A DNA stretch of 37,669 nucleotides from JAVBJN01 sp031546985 (GTDB taxonomy: Bacteria; Bacteroidota; Bacteroidia; Chitinophagales; Chitinophagaceae), in the NCBI GenBank assembly GCA_031546985.1, contig JAVBJN010000065.1:1-37669 (forward strand). The letters are read 5' to 3'. The position numbers were made by a program, and so were the translations under genes. Below are positions 8,338 to 17,692 of the stretch, one piece after another. Each line of letters starts with the position of its first letter. Position 1 is the stretch's first letter. The notes under the pieces were generated by a model. The model did not search any database, was not told where the DNA came from, and saw nothing but the letters and a program-made list of their open reading frames with translations.

Positions 8338-10086
8338 ATGAAGCAGTTTTTTAAGATTTTTCTCTCTGTTTTTCTGTCATTGGTGCTGCTGTTTGTGCTG
8401 GGCATTATTGTTCTGGTGGGTATAGCGGGATCCATGTCGTCGAAAAAAGCGCCTCAGATCGAGGATAAGTCCGTATTGGTGATCAGTACCGGCGACCGTC
8501 TGCAGGACCAGGGAAAAGAAAATCCATTGATGTTGCTGAACGGTGGCGCATCTAAGATCAGCGGTCTGAACGATATTCTGGCTGCCCTCAAAAGCGCGGC
8601 AACCGATCCTAAGATCAAAGGTGTGTATCTGAAAATGGAATACAATACCAATGGCTGGGCTACCAACGAAGAAGTAAAGATCGCGCTCGAAAATTTCAAA
8701 AAATCGGGCAAGTTCATCATCGGTTATGGCGAGCTCATTTCGCAGAAAGCCCTGTACCTGGGTTCCGTAGCCGATAAAATATACCTGAACCCCGCTGGTG
8801 TGGCTGAGTTTAAAGGGCTGGCCTCTACTTTAATGTTCTATAAAGGTGCGCTGGATAAACTGGAGGTAGAACCGCAGATTTTCTTTGATGGTAAATTTAA
8901 GAGTGCCATTGAGCCTTTTAAGGCAGAGAAGATCAGCGAACCCAACCGCATTCAGCTGAGCGTGTTGCAACAAACGATCTACAGCCATATGCTGGAAGGG
9001 CTGAAAGCCAAAACCGGTGCCGATACCGCTACGCTACGCCGCTGGGCTGCCAATATTGAAGTGCGCTCTGCCGAAGACGCGGCCAGCCGTAAACTGGTGG
9101 ATGGTGTAAAATACCAGGATGAAGTGTTGAGTGAACTGCGTGGTAAACTGAGCCTGGAGAAGGATGCAAAAATAAACTTCGTAACAGTAGGCACCTACGC
9201 CGAATCTCTGAATCCCGATGTTACCGAGAAAGACCGTATAGCCGTATTGTTTGCCGAAGGCGAAATCGTAGATGGTAAATCAGACGATAATATTATTGCT
9301 TCCGAAACCATTTGTAAAGAGATCGTAAAGCTGCGCAAAGATAAAAACGTGAAAGCGGTAGTACTGCGGGTAAACTCTCCCGGTGGTAGCGCGCTGGCTT
9401 CTGACGTAATTCTTCGTGAGCTGGACTTGCTCAAAAAAGAAAAACCTTTGATCGTATCGATGGGCGATGTAGCGGCATCGGGCGGTTATTATATGGCTTG
9501 CCATGCCGATAGCATTTTTGCATTGCCCAATACTGTAACCGGTTCTATTGGCGTATTTGGTATCGTATTTAACCTGGAAAAATTCTTTAAGAACAAACTG
9601 GGCATTACACACGATAAAGTGGCTACCGGTCCTTATGCCGATGCACCTAATATGACCAGGGCTATGAGCGACTACGAAAAGAAAATTGTGCAGGACGAGA
9701 TCGATAACATTTATATGCGCTTTAAAACGCACGTATCGCAGGGCCGTCATATGAGTCTCGAAATGGTAGACAGCATAGCACAGGGCCGTGTATGGGCTGG
9801 CGAAGATGCACTGCGTATTGGACTGGTAGATAAAATAGGGAACCTGGATCGCGCCATTCAGTCGGCAGCTACAATGGCCAAACTGAAAACCTACCGTGTG
9901 GTAGAGTATCCTAAACCGGTAGATCCGTTTGAAAGAATTGTGAAAGCCTTTACCGGCGATGTGAAAATGGGCCTGGTAAAAGCCGAAATGGGCGAGTTCT
10001 ACAAAGTATACGAACAAATGAAATGGCTGGAGAAACAGCAGAATAAAGTATTAATGAAAATGCCATTTGACTTACAGATGGATTAA
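8338..10086 (+). CDS. sppA: Signal peptide peptidase SppA, long (67K) type
   Basis: The 582-residue protein is a tandem S49 peptidase that degrades cleaved signal peptides in the membrane. An N-terminal helix (about 5-30) anchors it. The first S49 repeat contains SVADKIYLNP with the predicted general base Lys147; the second carries RVNSPGGSALASD with the nucleophile Ser351. This matches the Lys/Ser dyad arrangement of the E. coli 67K enzyme (Lys209/Ser409), in which each domain supplies one residue. Downstream lies GDVAASGGYYMA, a conserved second-domain motif. A strong terminator follows the stop within a few bases. Confidence 0.95.
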   Translation: MKQFFKIFLSVFLSLVLLFVLGIIVLVGIAGSMSSKKAPQIEDKSVLVISTGDRLQDQGKENPLMLLNGGASKISGLNDILAALKSAATDPKIKGVYLKMEYNTNGWATNEEVKIALENFKKSGKFIIGYGELISQKALYLGSVADKIYLNPAGVAEFKGLASTLMFYKGALDKLEVEPQIFFDGKFKSAIEPFKAEKISEPNRIQLSVLQQTIYSHMLEGLKAKTGADTATLRRWAANIEVRSAEDAASRKLVDGVKYQDEVLSELRGKLSLEKDAKINFVTVGTYAESLNPDVTEKDRIAVLFAEGEIVDGKSDDNIIASETICKEIVKLRKDKNVKAVVLRVNSPGGSALASDVILRELDLLKKEKPLIVSMGDVAASGGYYMACHADSIFALPNTVTGSIGVFGIVFNLEKFFKNKLGITHDKVATGPYADAPNMTRAMSDYEKKIVQDEIDNIYMRFKTHVSQGRHMSLEMVDSIAQGRVWAGEDALRIGLVDKIGNLDRAIQSAATMAKLKTYRVVEYPKPVDPFERIVKAFTGDVKMGLVKAEMGEFYKVYEQMKWLEKQQNKVLMKMPFDLQMD

Positions 10087-10089
10087 TTG

Positions 10090-10117
10090 AAAACGGGAAG
10101 TGTACACTTCCCGTTTT
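10090..10117 (+). terminator. Intrinsic terminator after sppA
   Basis: A 13-bp stem (10090-10102 with 10105-10117) around a minimal TA (effectively GTAC) turn ends in a T-run to 10121. It occupies sequence that would otherwise be in-frame N-terminal codons of the next gene, which supports the later start chosen there. Confidence 0.85.
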
Positions 10118-10133
10118 TTTTGTTGCTTATTGG

Positions 10134-10141
10134 TACTTTTG
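10134..10141 (+). promoter_or_regulatory. Bacteroidota -7 element upstream of the ABC-2 permease
   Basis: TACTTTTG matches TAnnTTTG. It lies between the sppA terminator and the ATG at 10159, predicting a leader of about 10 nt. No -33 TTG occurs at standard spacing. Confidence 0.5.
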
Positions 10142-10158
10142 CATCCGATCCGCAAAAT

Positions 10159-11253
10159 ATGAATGCACAGTACAGTCAATGGAGCGCCTTTAAGGCACTA
10201 ACCCGTGCCAGCCTCAAATCGATATTCAAAAGCCCTTCGGCTATTGTTTTCAGTATCGCTTTCCCAATGGTGTTTATCCTGGTATTTGGCCTGGCCGGTG
10301 GGGGCGGCTCATCTATCCGGGTGGGGTTGGATACCCGTTCTGATACCGCCAACGCGTTGTACAACCAGCTTAAAACCATTCCTTCGGTAAAACTGGAAAT
10401 GCTCAGCGATTCGGCTACCATTAAGAATGTACTTATGCGCGGCGATTTGCCCGCGGTACTCAAGATTGAAAAAACAGCAACCGGTCATCTTAATGTTACA
10501 ACAGAAGTATCTGCCGTAGAGCAAGACAAAGCCCGCTTATTTGCCCTTATCCTTAAAGATATTGTGTACGAGCAGGCCGCAGCTGTCCACCATAATGAAG
10601 AGCCTGCTGTAACGGTAGCCCAGCCGGTATTGGTGCAGGGCCGCAAGTTTAAACGCATCGATTTTATATTACCCGGTCAGTTGGGTTTCTCCCTGCTGGC
10701 ATCGGGCGTATTTGGTACGGCATTCGTTTTCTTTAACCTGCGCCAGACGCTGGTGCTGAAACGTTTTTTTGCCACACCTATCAGCCGTTCTGTTATCATT
10801 CTTTCCGAAGGACTGGCCCGTATGGTGTTTCAGATGATGGGCGCTATCCTTATTATCCTCATTGGCCGTTTTGTATTTGATTATACCCTGGTAGAAGGTC
10901 CGGTAACCTTTTTTAAACTTTTACTGGTTTGCGCCATTGCGCAAATGATCTTTATGGGCTTTGGTTTTATCATCAGCAGCATTGCCCGCAGCGAGAGCAC
11001 TATTCCTCCTTTAAGTAATATTATAACCCTGCCGCAGTTTTTGCTGGCGGGTACTTTCTTCCCCATAGAATCGTTTCCGGGTTGGTTGCAACCCATTTGT
11101 AAAATAATGCCGCTTACCTATCTTAATAATGCTTTGCGTAAAATTGCATTTGATGGTGCTGGTTTGTGGGATATCCGTTGGGAATTGCTGGTGTTGGTAG
11201 GCTGGGGTGTGCTCATCTATGCGGTAGCTTCCAGGGTGTTTAAGTGGGAGTAG
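10159..11253 (+). CDS. ABC-2 type transporter permease
   Basis: The 364-residue protein has the ABC-2 permease layout: an N-terminal cytoplasmic segment, a first membrane helix (SPSAIVFSIAFPMVFILVFG), a long extracytoplasmic domain, then five more helices with the conserved LPGQLGFSLLASGVFGTAF and LAGTFFPIESFPGWLQPICKIMPLTY motifs. Families of this type export drugs, lipids or polymers. The ATG at 10159 is chosen over an in-frame ATG-like start at 10087 because the intervening bases hold the sppA terminator and a promoter. No ATP-binding subunit is adjacent in the window. Substrate unknown. Confidence 0.88.
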   Translation: MNAQYSQWSAFKALTRASLKSIFKSPSAIVFSIAFPMVFILVFGLAGGGGSSIRVGLDTRSDTANALYNQLKTIPSVKLEMLSDSATIKNVLMRGDLPAVLKIEKTATGHLNVTTEVSAVEQDKARLFALILKDIVYEQAAAVHHNEEPAVTVAQPVLVQGRKFKRIDFILPGQLGFSLLASGVFGTAFVFFNLRQTLVLKRFFATPISRSVIILSEGLARMVFQMMGAILIILIGRFVFDYTLVEGPVTFFKLLLVCAIAQMIFMGFGFIISSIARSESTIPPLSNIITLPQFLLAGTFFPIESFPGWLQPICKIMPLTYLNNALRKIAFDGAGLWDIRWELLVLVGWGVLIYAVASRVFKWE

Positions 11254-11280
11254 TGCTGTGTAAAGGCCTGTCAGGTCTGA

Positions 11281-11409
11281 GTATAAGGAGACAAAGGTGG
11301 GAGGTGAAAAGTGAATGGTGACCATCGGCATCTTCGACATGCTCAGATACCGGGGCCTCAGGCAACTGACAGGTCTGTCCCGTCCAAGCGGGGTCCGCAG
11401 CTCCTGCAT
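11281..11409. repeat. Intergenic mosaic repeat (REP-like unit D)
   Basis: This segment shares pieces with the cluster at 20559-20762: an AGGTGAAAAGTGAATGGTGA stretch (11293-11312), CTTCGACA, a CTCAGGCA block, and a hairpin of type CCCG-TCCAAG-CGGG following CAGGTCTGT. The order is rearranged compared with units A and B there. No coding potential is apparent. Confidence 0.6.
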
Positions 11410-11479
11410 AGTCTGAGTAAGTAAAAATTAAAGATGCTTAGTCCATCCGTTCAAAATGTAAAGGAAAAACAGAGAATAT

Positions 11480-11980
11480 ATGATGAAGTATGCCAAGTTG
11501 TTTGTGATTAGTGTGGCGATTTTGGGCGCTATTTTGTTAGGCGTATCGCTTATGTTGCCTCCTACTATTAAGGTAACACGTACCTTGTATATGCATGCCG
11601 ACAGCAGCAGAATAGACAGTGCGCTGGACCGGTGTACCATCTGGAAGCACCTACTACCGGGGTTGGAACAAGCCAATATGGTATCGGGCAATGATAAAAC
11701 CTGCATTTTTGAGGCAGAAGGAAAAAAACTGACCATAAAGCCGGTTAAATCTGAGCATGCCAGCGTGCGCATGTACGAGTTGTTTCAGCAAGACAAATTC
11801 TCTGGCATATATTATTTTGAAACCGTGTCACAGGGCGATAGCACAGCGGTGGTCTGGACTTACCGGTACGAAACCAAAGGCAACCTTTTCCGGCGGTTTC
11901 AATCGCTGGTGTCGGAGCGGTCGATGGGAATGGTTATGACACGAGGCTTATACGCATTAAAAAAAGAGCTTGAACTGTAA
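11480..11980 (+). CDS. Membrane-anchored SRPBCC-like protein of unknown function
   Basis: The 166-residue protein has one N-terminal membrane helix (about 5-27) followed by PTIKVTRTLYMHADSSRIDSAL and a C-terminal long helix (SMGMVMTRGLYALKKELEL). This resembles the START/polyketide cyclase-like (SRPBCC) proteins found on Bacteroidota chromosomes, in which a helix-grip fold forms a hydrophobic pocket. No catalytic residues are evident. Two adjacent ATG codons (11480 and 11483) are possible starts. The terminator hairpin overlaps the last codons. Confidence 0.6.
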   Translation: MMKYAKLFVISVAILGAILLGVSLMLPPTIKVTRTLYMHADSSRIDSALDRCTIWKHLLPGLEQANMVSGNDKTCIFEAEGKKLTIKPVKSEHASVRMYELFQQDKFSGIYYFETVSQGDSTAVVWTYRYETKGNLFRRFQSLVSERSMGMVMTRGLYALKKELEL

Positions 11981-11995
11981 GGTTCAAGCTCTTTT
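11962..11995 (+). terminator. Terminator overlapping the stop codon of the SRPBCC-like gene
   Basis: A 14-bp stem (11962-11975 with 11982-11995) has a 6-nt loop that contains the TAA stop (11978-11980). The 3' arm ends in a T-tract. It may also act for the convergent operon that ends at 12019. Confidence 0.8.
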
Positions 11996-12018
11996 CTTTT
12001 CAGGATATGTGTACCGGA

Positions 12019-12921
12019 TTATCTGCGGATAAATACGGTTCCTTTAGGATTAAATTGTTTCTTGAGTGAATCGAGCACTTTAACGGAATCTGCCAGGATG
12101 GTAGCAGGCAGGTTCATTTCAATACTGTATTGCACACTGTCTTTGGTGGTAAGCGTTATTTCATTGCCAAAGCTTTTAAGCTGGTTGTAGCGCTTGCTGG
12201 CGGCTGGCAGGTCGTTGTATTGCTGTAACACAACGTTGAGGGTAGTGGCGGTAACAGGTGGTGCTACAGGCGTTACAGTAGTATCTGCTGGAGGTAAACT
12301 ATCCGCTGGCAGTACATTGCTGTTCAGCGATTGCTGCTCCTGCACCTGTTTGTTCTCTGTATATTGCTTGTAGAAACGGTAACTCAGGTAACCACCGATA
12401 CCCAGCACAGCTACCAAACCCAGTAATACGCCTGCTCTGATGAGGTTGGCGGTATTGAGGGGGGTATTGCGGTCGGGTTTCGTTTTTACGTAGTACGATT
12501 CCTTCGGTTTCTGGTCGTCTTCTTTATGTTCTGCCTCCTTAAACTGCAGCTGGATCATTTTACCAGGTTGGTAAATTTTATCGAACCGGAAATTGTCTAC
12601 CGGTTGGAACTGCGTACGGCCATTTACCAGTGTTAAAGTACCTACCTGGTCAATGGTGTAGGTCTCACCCGCCTGCAGGTGGCCTTTCATTTCCTGACAA
12701 TAGTCGCGGATCAGGTTGGCCGCTTTGGCAATACTGAAGTTGTTGATGGTGGCAATGTAAGCCGCAAAATCATCTTCAATGGTACCAATGGGAGTAAAGC
12801 GGAACGCATAACGTTCTGCTGCGTTCGCATCTTGTTTTACGATGTCGATATTGCCGATACCTGGTAAGTAGCAATACCTGTTTTTCAGTAAAAAGCCGAG
12901 TATATATTGTCCTAAATCCAT
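12019..12921 (-). CDS. HU-CCDC81 domain protein with membrane helix and SPOR-like C-terminus
   Basis: The 300-residue protein starts at the ATG at 12919-12921 with MDLGQYILGFLLKNRYCYLPGIG, the typical start of bacterial HU-CCDC81 proteins; a longer in-frame version would run into the upstream gene. Residues 1-125 form two HU-like modules, 161-184 a membrane helix, then a Pro/Val-rich linker and a C-terminal segment (about 226-300) with the length and strand pattern of a SPOR peptidoglycan-binding domain. The topology suggests a cytoplasmic HU part linked through the inner membrane to cell wall. It is the last gene of a four-gene operon (20026 to 12019) and probably ties the envelope proteins upstream to peptidoglycan. 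Confidence 0.78.
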   Translation of the reverse strand: MDLGQYILGFLLKNRYCYLPGIGNIDIVKQDANAAERYAFRFTPIGTIEDDFAAYIATINNFSIAKAANLIRDYCQEMKGHLQAGETYTIDQVGTLTLVNGRTQFQPVDNFRFDKIYQPGKMIQLQFKEAEHKEDDQKPKESYYVKTKPDRNTPLNTANLIRAGVLLGLVAVLGIGGYLSYRFYKQYTENKQVQEQQSLNSNVLPADSLPPADTTVTPVAPPVTATTLNVVLQQYNDLPAASKRYNQLKSFGNEITLTTKDSVQYSIEMNLPATILADSVKVLDSLKKQFNPKGTVFIRR

Positions 12922-12956
12922 AAGGGGTGCAAAGCTGCTATATTTATTAACGATTA

Positions 12957-14594
12957 TCAAAAAGAAATTAATCCACCTGCTACGATGTTCGTTCCATACA
13001 CGGGATAACCGTACCACTGCTCATATTTGTTGTTGAACAGGTTGTTGACTTGCATAAATAACTGCACGTTATCTATCAGCCGGTATGTAGCGCCTGCATT
13101 CAGGTCTAAATAAGGTTGAACGGTTTGCCTGTTGTTACCTTTGTCGAGCGCAAACATACGGCTGCGCGTCATCATATCTACCGTAATGTCCAGTTTTTTT
13201 ACCGGGCTGTATTTTGCTCCTGCAATGGTGGTTAACGATGGGGTATGCCACAGTTTGTCCATATTGCTGGTCCAGTTCAGGTAGTTGTACCAATCGAGGG
13301 CGAAACGTAACTGCAATTTTTGTTCCAATTGGTACTGGAAGTTACCATAAATCCGCAACGCGTTCACTTTATTATTGTAGAGCACGTTAAATTGCTTGTT
13401 ATCAGTAAGTGTATCGTTCAGGAAAACAGGCAGATGCTCCCATGAAACGTACCCAACACGTCCTTCAAAAGAAATATGAGAACCTGCAGTTCCTTTCAGT
13501 CCGGCGTACAATTCCATCCGTTTGGTGTTCAACATCGTATAATTATTGAACATATATGGGTTCATTGTAGACAAGCGCTGGTAGGTATTTTGCTCCATTC
13601 TGCCTTCCCAGCCCCCAAATACGGTAAAACGGTTGTCGGTAATGCTGTAGGCGGCATAGATCTTAGGCAGCAGGTAGGCTGTGCCCGGCGATGTAAAGGT
13701 AGGCGCTACGCCCAGGTTAAGGGTTACACCTTCTTTTACAAGGTTGAGCGATGGGGTAATGGCCACCAGGTTATTGCCACGGGTAAAGCTCTTGAGCTGA
13801 AACTGGGTAAAATTGGCTTCCAGCGCCAGCCCTCCGAAAATGTATTCCGAAAAATGCTTTTGTACCGGAGCTTTGAAAGCTACAGTCTGCTCAGATGCGC
13901 CCGATTTATCGCCATACAGCGAAAAAGTAGCTTCTGGCTGGTAGTCGAGGTTCCATTTATTGGCCACGGTATTGTGCCCCTTGATGGTAACCATGCCAGA
14001 GGTAAACACCTGCTGCGTCTGCGATTTGGAATAATCGTAGGCACTGTGGTCGTAGCCGTAGTAATTAAATGCCCTGCGCGCAATCTGAATATTGGCATCG
14101 TAGGCATGTCTTTTACTGATCAGGTTACCGTTCAGGTTAAAGATATTGCGGCTAAAATTCTGGTTGGCTATTTTGCCTTTGCCCGACAGGTGCTCGTAAT
14201 CGGCGGTAATGCCAAATTCGCCTTCCTTGCCATACGATATGCCAGCGTTGATAAGCGGCGTATTGTAGTTGCCATAACCCAGTTTAAGGTAATAGTTGTG
14301 CTGGTCCTTCACGGTATCTACCCCCATTGCCAGCGGACGGATAGGGATAGACTGGTAAGTAAAGTACAGGCTCTGCTGCGGAATATTGTAGTGGAGCACC
14401 GGCGCTGCCAGCTCGGTTGCGGGCAATTGCGGGGCTACAGCTACTTTCTCCGAAGCCTTTATTTCTGGCTTATAGGTTTGGTGAATCTGAATGGTTTGAC
14501 TTTTAATGGTCGTATCAGATTTTTGCTGTGCCAGCAGGGTAGCAGGCGCTGCCCCCAGGCACAAAAACAGAATATATCTTGGCATTAATTGCAT
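12957..14594 (-). CDS. Outer-membrane beta-barrel protein, TonB-receptor-like without plug
   Basis: The protein of about 545 residues has a signal peptide (MPRYILFLCLGAAPATLLAQ) and then a short linker with IQIHQTYKPEIKASEKVAV. The rest is alternating aromatic beta strands as in the C-terminal barrel of TonB-dependent receptors, ending with LMQVNNLFNNKYEQWYGYP and a terminal Phe. NNLFNNKYE is the common TonB-receptor C-terminal motif. No plug domain or TonB box is seen before the barrel. The start at 14594 (or 14585) avoids overlapping the upstream TPR gene, 22 nt away. It is third in the operon. Confidence 0.8.
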   Translation of the reverse strand: MQLMPRYILFLCLGAAPATLLAQQKSDTTIKSQTIQIHQTYKPEIKASEKVAVAPQLPATELAAPVLHYNIPQQSLYFTYQSIPIRPLAMGVDTVKDQHNYYLKLGYGNYNTPLINAGISYGKEGEFGITADYEHLSGKGKIANQNFSRNIFNLNGNLISKRHAYDANIQIARRAFNYYGYDHSAYDYSKSQTQQVFTSGMVTIKGHNTVANKWNLDYQPEATFSLYGDKSGASEQTVAFKAPVQKHFSEYIFGGLALEANFTQFQLKSFTRGNNLVAITPSLNLVKEGVTLNLGVAPTFTSPGTAYLLPKIYAAYSITDNRFTVFGGWEGRMEQNTYQRLSTMNPYMFNNYTMLNTKRMELYAGLKGTAGSHISFEGRVGYVSWEHLPVFLNDTLTDNKQFNVLYNNKVNALRIYGNFQYQLEQKLQLRFALDWYNYLNWTSNMDKLWHTPSLTTIAGAKYSPVKKLDITVDMMTRSRMFALDKGNNRQTVQPYLDLNAGATYRLIDNVQLFMQVNNLFNNKYEQWYGYPVYGTNIVAGGLISF

Positions 14595-14616
14595 GACATC
14601 ACTTTTGGTTGAAAGA

Positions 14617-17600
14617 TTACCTGGCTTTTTCAAGTTTTGTTACCTGATCCAGTTTTTCTTTGGCCTGCCGCTTAATAGCATCTACCGGGCATTTTTCAGA
14701 CAGGCTCTTAAACGTTGCTTTCGCATTGAAGTAGTCTTTCTGCTCGGTAAAGATATCGCCCAGCAACAGGTATGAGCTGGCTACCCAGTAATCGTAAGAA
14801 GGATAGTCCTTAATTACTTTAAAGGCGGTTGTTTCTGCATCGGCCAGGTGTTTCTGTTCAAAATGCATAGCTGCGGTAAGGTACAGGGCTTCTGCACCCA
14901 GGGCGGCTTTGGACTGTGCCACTACTTTATCGAGGTGCACGCCAGCCTCGGCATAAGCCTTGTTCTGGTAATCGTTTTTGCCCAGGTAGAAATCTGCCAG
15001 CATTTTATCGTTGGCAGAGGCAGAGCCGTCGGCGATGATCACATTGGCCAGTTCAATACCATCGGCGGTATTGCCCAGCATAAACGCAGTTTTCATCAAT
15101 CCCTGGCGGGCCTGCTGTTTCAATGCCGGTTTGTTGCTTACATTGCTCAGCAACTGGAAGGCCGCTTTAGACTTACCATAGTTCTTTTCATTAAACCACA
15201 GTTCGCCTGCTATACCTGCCGCCTGATCGGAATAATCGTTGGGCGGCATAGCCAGCAGGGTTTCCCATGCAGCCAGTGCTTCTTTGGTATTTTTCAGTTT
15301 AAGCTGGCAATCTCCTTTGTAATAATAAGCGGCTGCAATGCTCTTGCCCTGCGGAAATTTCTCAATGTATTTATTGAAAGACACTACTGCTTTAAGACAG
15401 TTGCCCGCGCTGTAAGCATCTTCGGCCACCTCAAAGTAGTCTTCTTCTTCGTTGGTATTGCTGCTGTCGCTGATATTCTGGCTTTTGAGGTAGGTGTAAA
15501 ACGCTTCCGGAGTGCCTTCATCAATATACAGGTTGCGCAGTGCAGCCATAGCCGTGCCGGCTTCTGCCGTTTGCGGATACTGGGTAAGCAATTGCTGGTA
15601 GTATGCTTTGGCTTGTGCTTTCTGGTCGCTGTTGTCGCAGGCTACAGCCGCTTTGAGCAGGGCTTTGGGTGTGTAGCTCGCATCGTTACGGTCGATAAGC
15701 GGTTTCAGGTATTTGAGTGCCTCTGTATAGTTTTTGCTTTCCATATAGGTAAGCGCCAGCTCATAAGATGCTTCCGGCGAAGACGTGGATTTGTCGTCGG
15801 CCAGGGTTTTTAACTCACTTACTTTAGACTGCGTGTTGCCTTCCAGCCCTTGAATAACTGCTTTCTGGTATTTGGCATAGGTTGCATTGCCTTTATTAAG
15901 CTCGGCTGCCGTGGCATATTTTTTACGGGCTTCGGCATACTGGCGGTTCATAAACAGGCAATCGGCGCAGCGCAGGGTAGCATCGGCGGCGATCAGTTTA
16001 CTTTCCTGGTTATCGCCAGATGGTTTTTCGGCCTGGGTAAACCAGGGTAGGGCCTCGCTGTATTTTTCCTGCTGGAAATAGCTGTAGCCCAACAGGTACG
16101 CCGCAGATTGCGGGTGCACCGCTGCATCCTTAACCGGGTAAACTTTCTGAATCTCGAAATAGCGGTTCAGGCTACTGGCGGCTTCGCTGTATTCTTTACG
16201 TTTAAATGCCATTTCGCCTTTCCAGTAATGGGCCAGGGCTTCCTGGTCTTTCTCGGTAGCGCGTAGCAGCGAAAGGCTGAGCAGGCTATCGGCCATGCCG
16301 TAATTACCATCCTGCAGCAATTGTATGGCGCGGCCATAGGTTACTTTCTGGTAAATGCGGTTCAGGTTGTTATCGGTATGGTCCAGCTCGTTAAGTATAT
16401 CGAAAGCCGCTGTGTAGTTGTTGCTGCGGAGAAAAGTCTCGGCCAGCAATCCTTTGGCTTCGGGTTGGAATGTGGAGCGGGGGTATTTGCTTATAAACTG
16501 CTGCAACGATTGGTTGGCCACATCATTGTAGCCCAGGTCGTACGATAGTTTAGCGTAGTTAAAAGCTGCAACTTCCTGCATATCGGCGTTATGATTGCTC
16601 TCGGAGCAGATGCCGAATGCATTGCGGGCGCTGCGCTTGTCGCCTGTTTTAAGGTAACAGTCGGCCAGCAGGTACATCGCGTTCTGGCCCAGCGAATCTT
16701 TTTCGCTGCTCAGCTCACGAAAACCCTCAATGGCTTTGTTCAGGTTGCCGGTTTGGTAATAGGTGTAAGCCAGTTGGTACTGGTCTTGCAGACGCACTTC
16801 ATTGGCATGGCTGGCGTAGTACTCCAGGTAGGGCAGGGCTTTATCATAAGCGCCGTCTTCAAAGTAGCACTGGCCTACCAGCTGGCGAAGTTCGGTTTCG
16901 TAATAGATCTTTTCCTTGCCTTTGAGATAAGGCTCTGCAATGGCCAGGGTTTTATCTTTTTGCCCGGTAAAGTAGTAGATCTCGGCAATGTAATAAGGCA
17001 CCAGCGATTTGTATTCGGCTTCCTTATCTATGCGTTGAAAACTGTTGAGGGCTTCGTTGTAATCTTTGTAGTAATAAGAGAGCAGACCATAGTAGTAGTT
17101 GCCTGGCTTGAAATATTTGCCCGGAATTTCTTTAATGGACGCAAACTGGTTTTTGGCTTTTTCAAAATCCTTGTTGTTGAAATAGCAGTAAGCCAGTTCA
17201 AATTTGCCTTCAGCAATTTCCTGGTTGGTCAGGTTGTCGATGCCCGCTTTTTCGTAGTAAAAAACAGCTTGTCCAAAATTGTGCTGACGGTAAAAATACC
17301 GCGCCAGCTGAAAGGCAACGATCTGCGTTTGTGCTGGCTGTGCAGATTCCTGGATAAAGTCTTCGGCCACTTCCACACCATTCACATCATCGAGGTTGAG
17401 CAGGCATAACGTGTGGTAAAACCGTGCATCTTTTACCAGGGTTTGGTATTGCGCCAGCTGGTCGGGTTTGCGTTGCAGTTCGCTCAACAGGTTGACAAAC
17501 GAGCTGCGTGCATTCTCGTATAAGTGATTCTGGTATAATTCTATCCCTTCCTTGTAATGCTTGAATGCCGGGTTGTTAACGGCCGTATGCTGGGCTTGGG

Positions 17601-17664
17601 AAAAGAAAAAAGTTCCTGCGAGCACGGATGCCAGCAGGAACTTATTCGGTTTTATAATGATCAC
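14617..17664 (-). CDS. Large periplasmic tetratricopeptide-repeat protein
   Basis: The 1015-residue protein begins with a signal peptide (KFLLASVLAGTFFFSQAQ) and is otherwise made of tandem TPR helices, for example AVFYYEKAGIDNLTNQEIAE, AIEGFRELSSEKDSLGQNA and ALKYLKPLIDRNDASYTPKA, with about 20 or more repeats by eye. TPR arrays are protein-binding scaffolds. No lipobox and no catalytic domain are seen. It lies 28 nt after the TonB-dependent receptor and just before the barrel gene, so it probably bridges the outer-membrane components and the SPOR protein in the periplasm. It may resemble gliding-associated TPR proteins such as SprE in architecture only. Confidence 0.85.
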   Translation of the reverse strand: MIIIKPNKFLLASVLAGTFFFSQAQHTAVNNPAFKHYKEGIELYQNHLYENARSSFVNLLSELQRKPDQLAQYQTLVKDARFYHTLCLLNLDDVNGVEVAEDFIQESAQPAQTQIVAFQLARYFYRQHNFGQAVFYYEKAGIDNLTNQEIAEGKFELAYCYFNNKDFEKAKNQFASIKEIPGKYFKPGNYYYGLLSYYYKDYNEALNSFQRIDKEAEYKSLVPYYIAEIYYFTGQKDKTLAIAEPYLKGKEKIYYETELRQLVGQCYFEDGAYDKALPYLEYYASHANEVRLQDQYQLAYTYYQTGNLNKAIEGFRELSSEKDSLGQNAMYLLADCYLKTGDKRSARNAFGICSESNHNADMQEVAAFNYAKLSYDLGYNDVANQSLQQFISKYPRSTFQPEAKGLLAETFLRSNNYTAAFDILNELDHTDNNLNRIYQKVTYGRAIQLLQDGNYGMADSLLSLSLLRATEKDQEALAHYWKGEMAFKRKEYSEAASSLNRYFEIQKVYPVKDAAVHPQSAAYLLGYSYFQQEKYSEALPWFTQAEKPSGDNQESKLIAADATLRCADCLFMNRQYAEARKKYATAAELNKGNATYAKYQKAVIQGLEGNTQSKVSELKTLADDKSTSSPEASYELALTYMESKNYTEALKYLKPLIDRNDASYTPKALLKAAVACDNSDQKAQAKAYYQQLLTQYPQTAEAGTAMAALRNLYIDEGTPEAFYTYLKSQNISDSSNTNEEEDYFEVAEDAYSAGNCLKAVVSFNKYIEKFPQGKSIAAAYYYKGDCQLKLKNTKEALAAWETLLAMPPNDYSDQAAGIAGELWFNEKNYGKSKAAFQLLSNVSNKPALKQQARQGLMKTAFMLGNTADGIELANVIIADGSASANDKMLADFYLGKNDYQNKAYAEAGVHLDKVVAQSKAALGAEALYLTAAMHFEQKHLADAETTAFKVIKDYPSYDYWVASSYLLLGDIFTEQKDYFNAKATFKSLSEKCPVDAIKRQAKEKLDQVTKLEKAR

Positions 17665-17692
17665 GATAATCTAATATTTTACGGGTTCACGA

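Noticed and set aside
13476..14588. Long plus-strand frame of 370 codons
   Set aside because: It is antisense to the outer-membrane barrel gene and has no motif; the barrel protein has clear signal peptide and TonB-type C-terminal motifs.
14848..15813. Plus-strand frame of 321 codons
   Set aside because: It is a shadow of the TPR gene, Cys/Phe-rich and without family resemblance.
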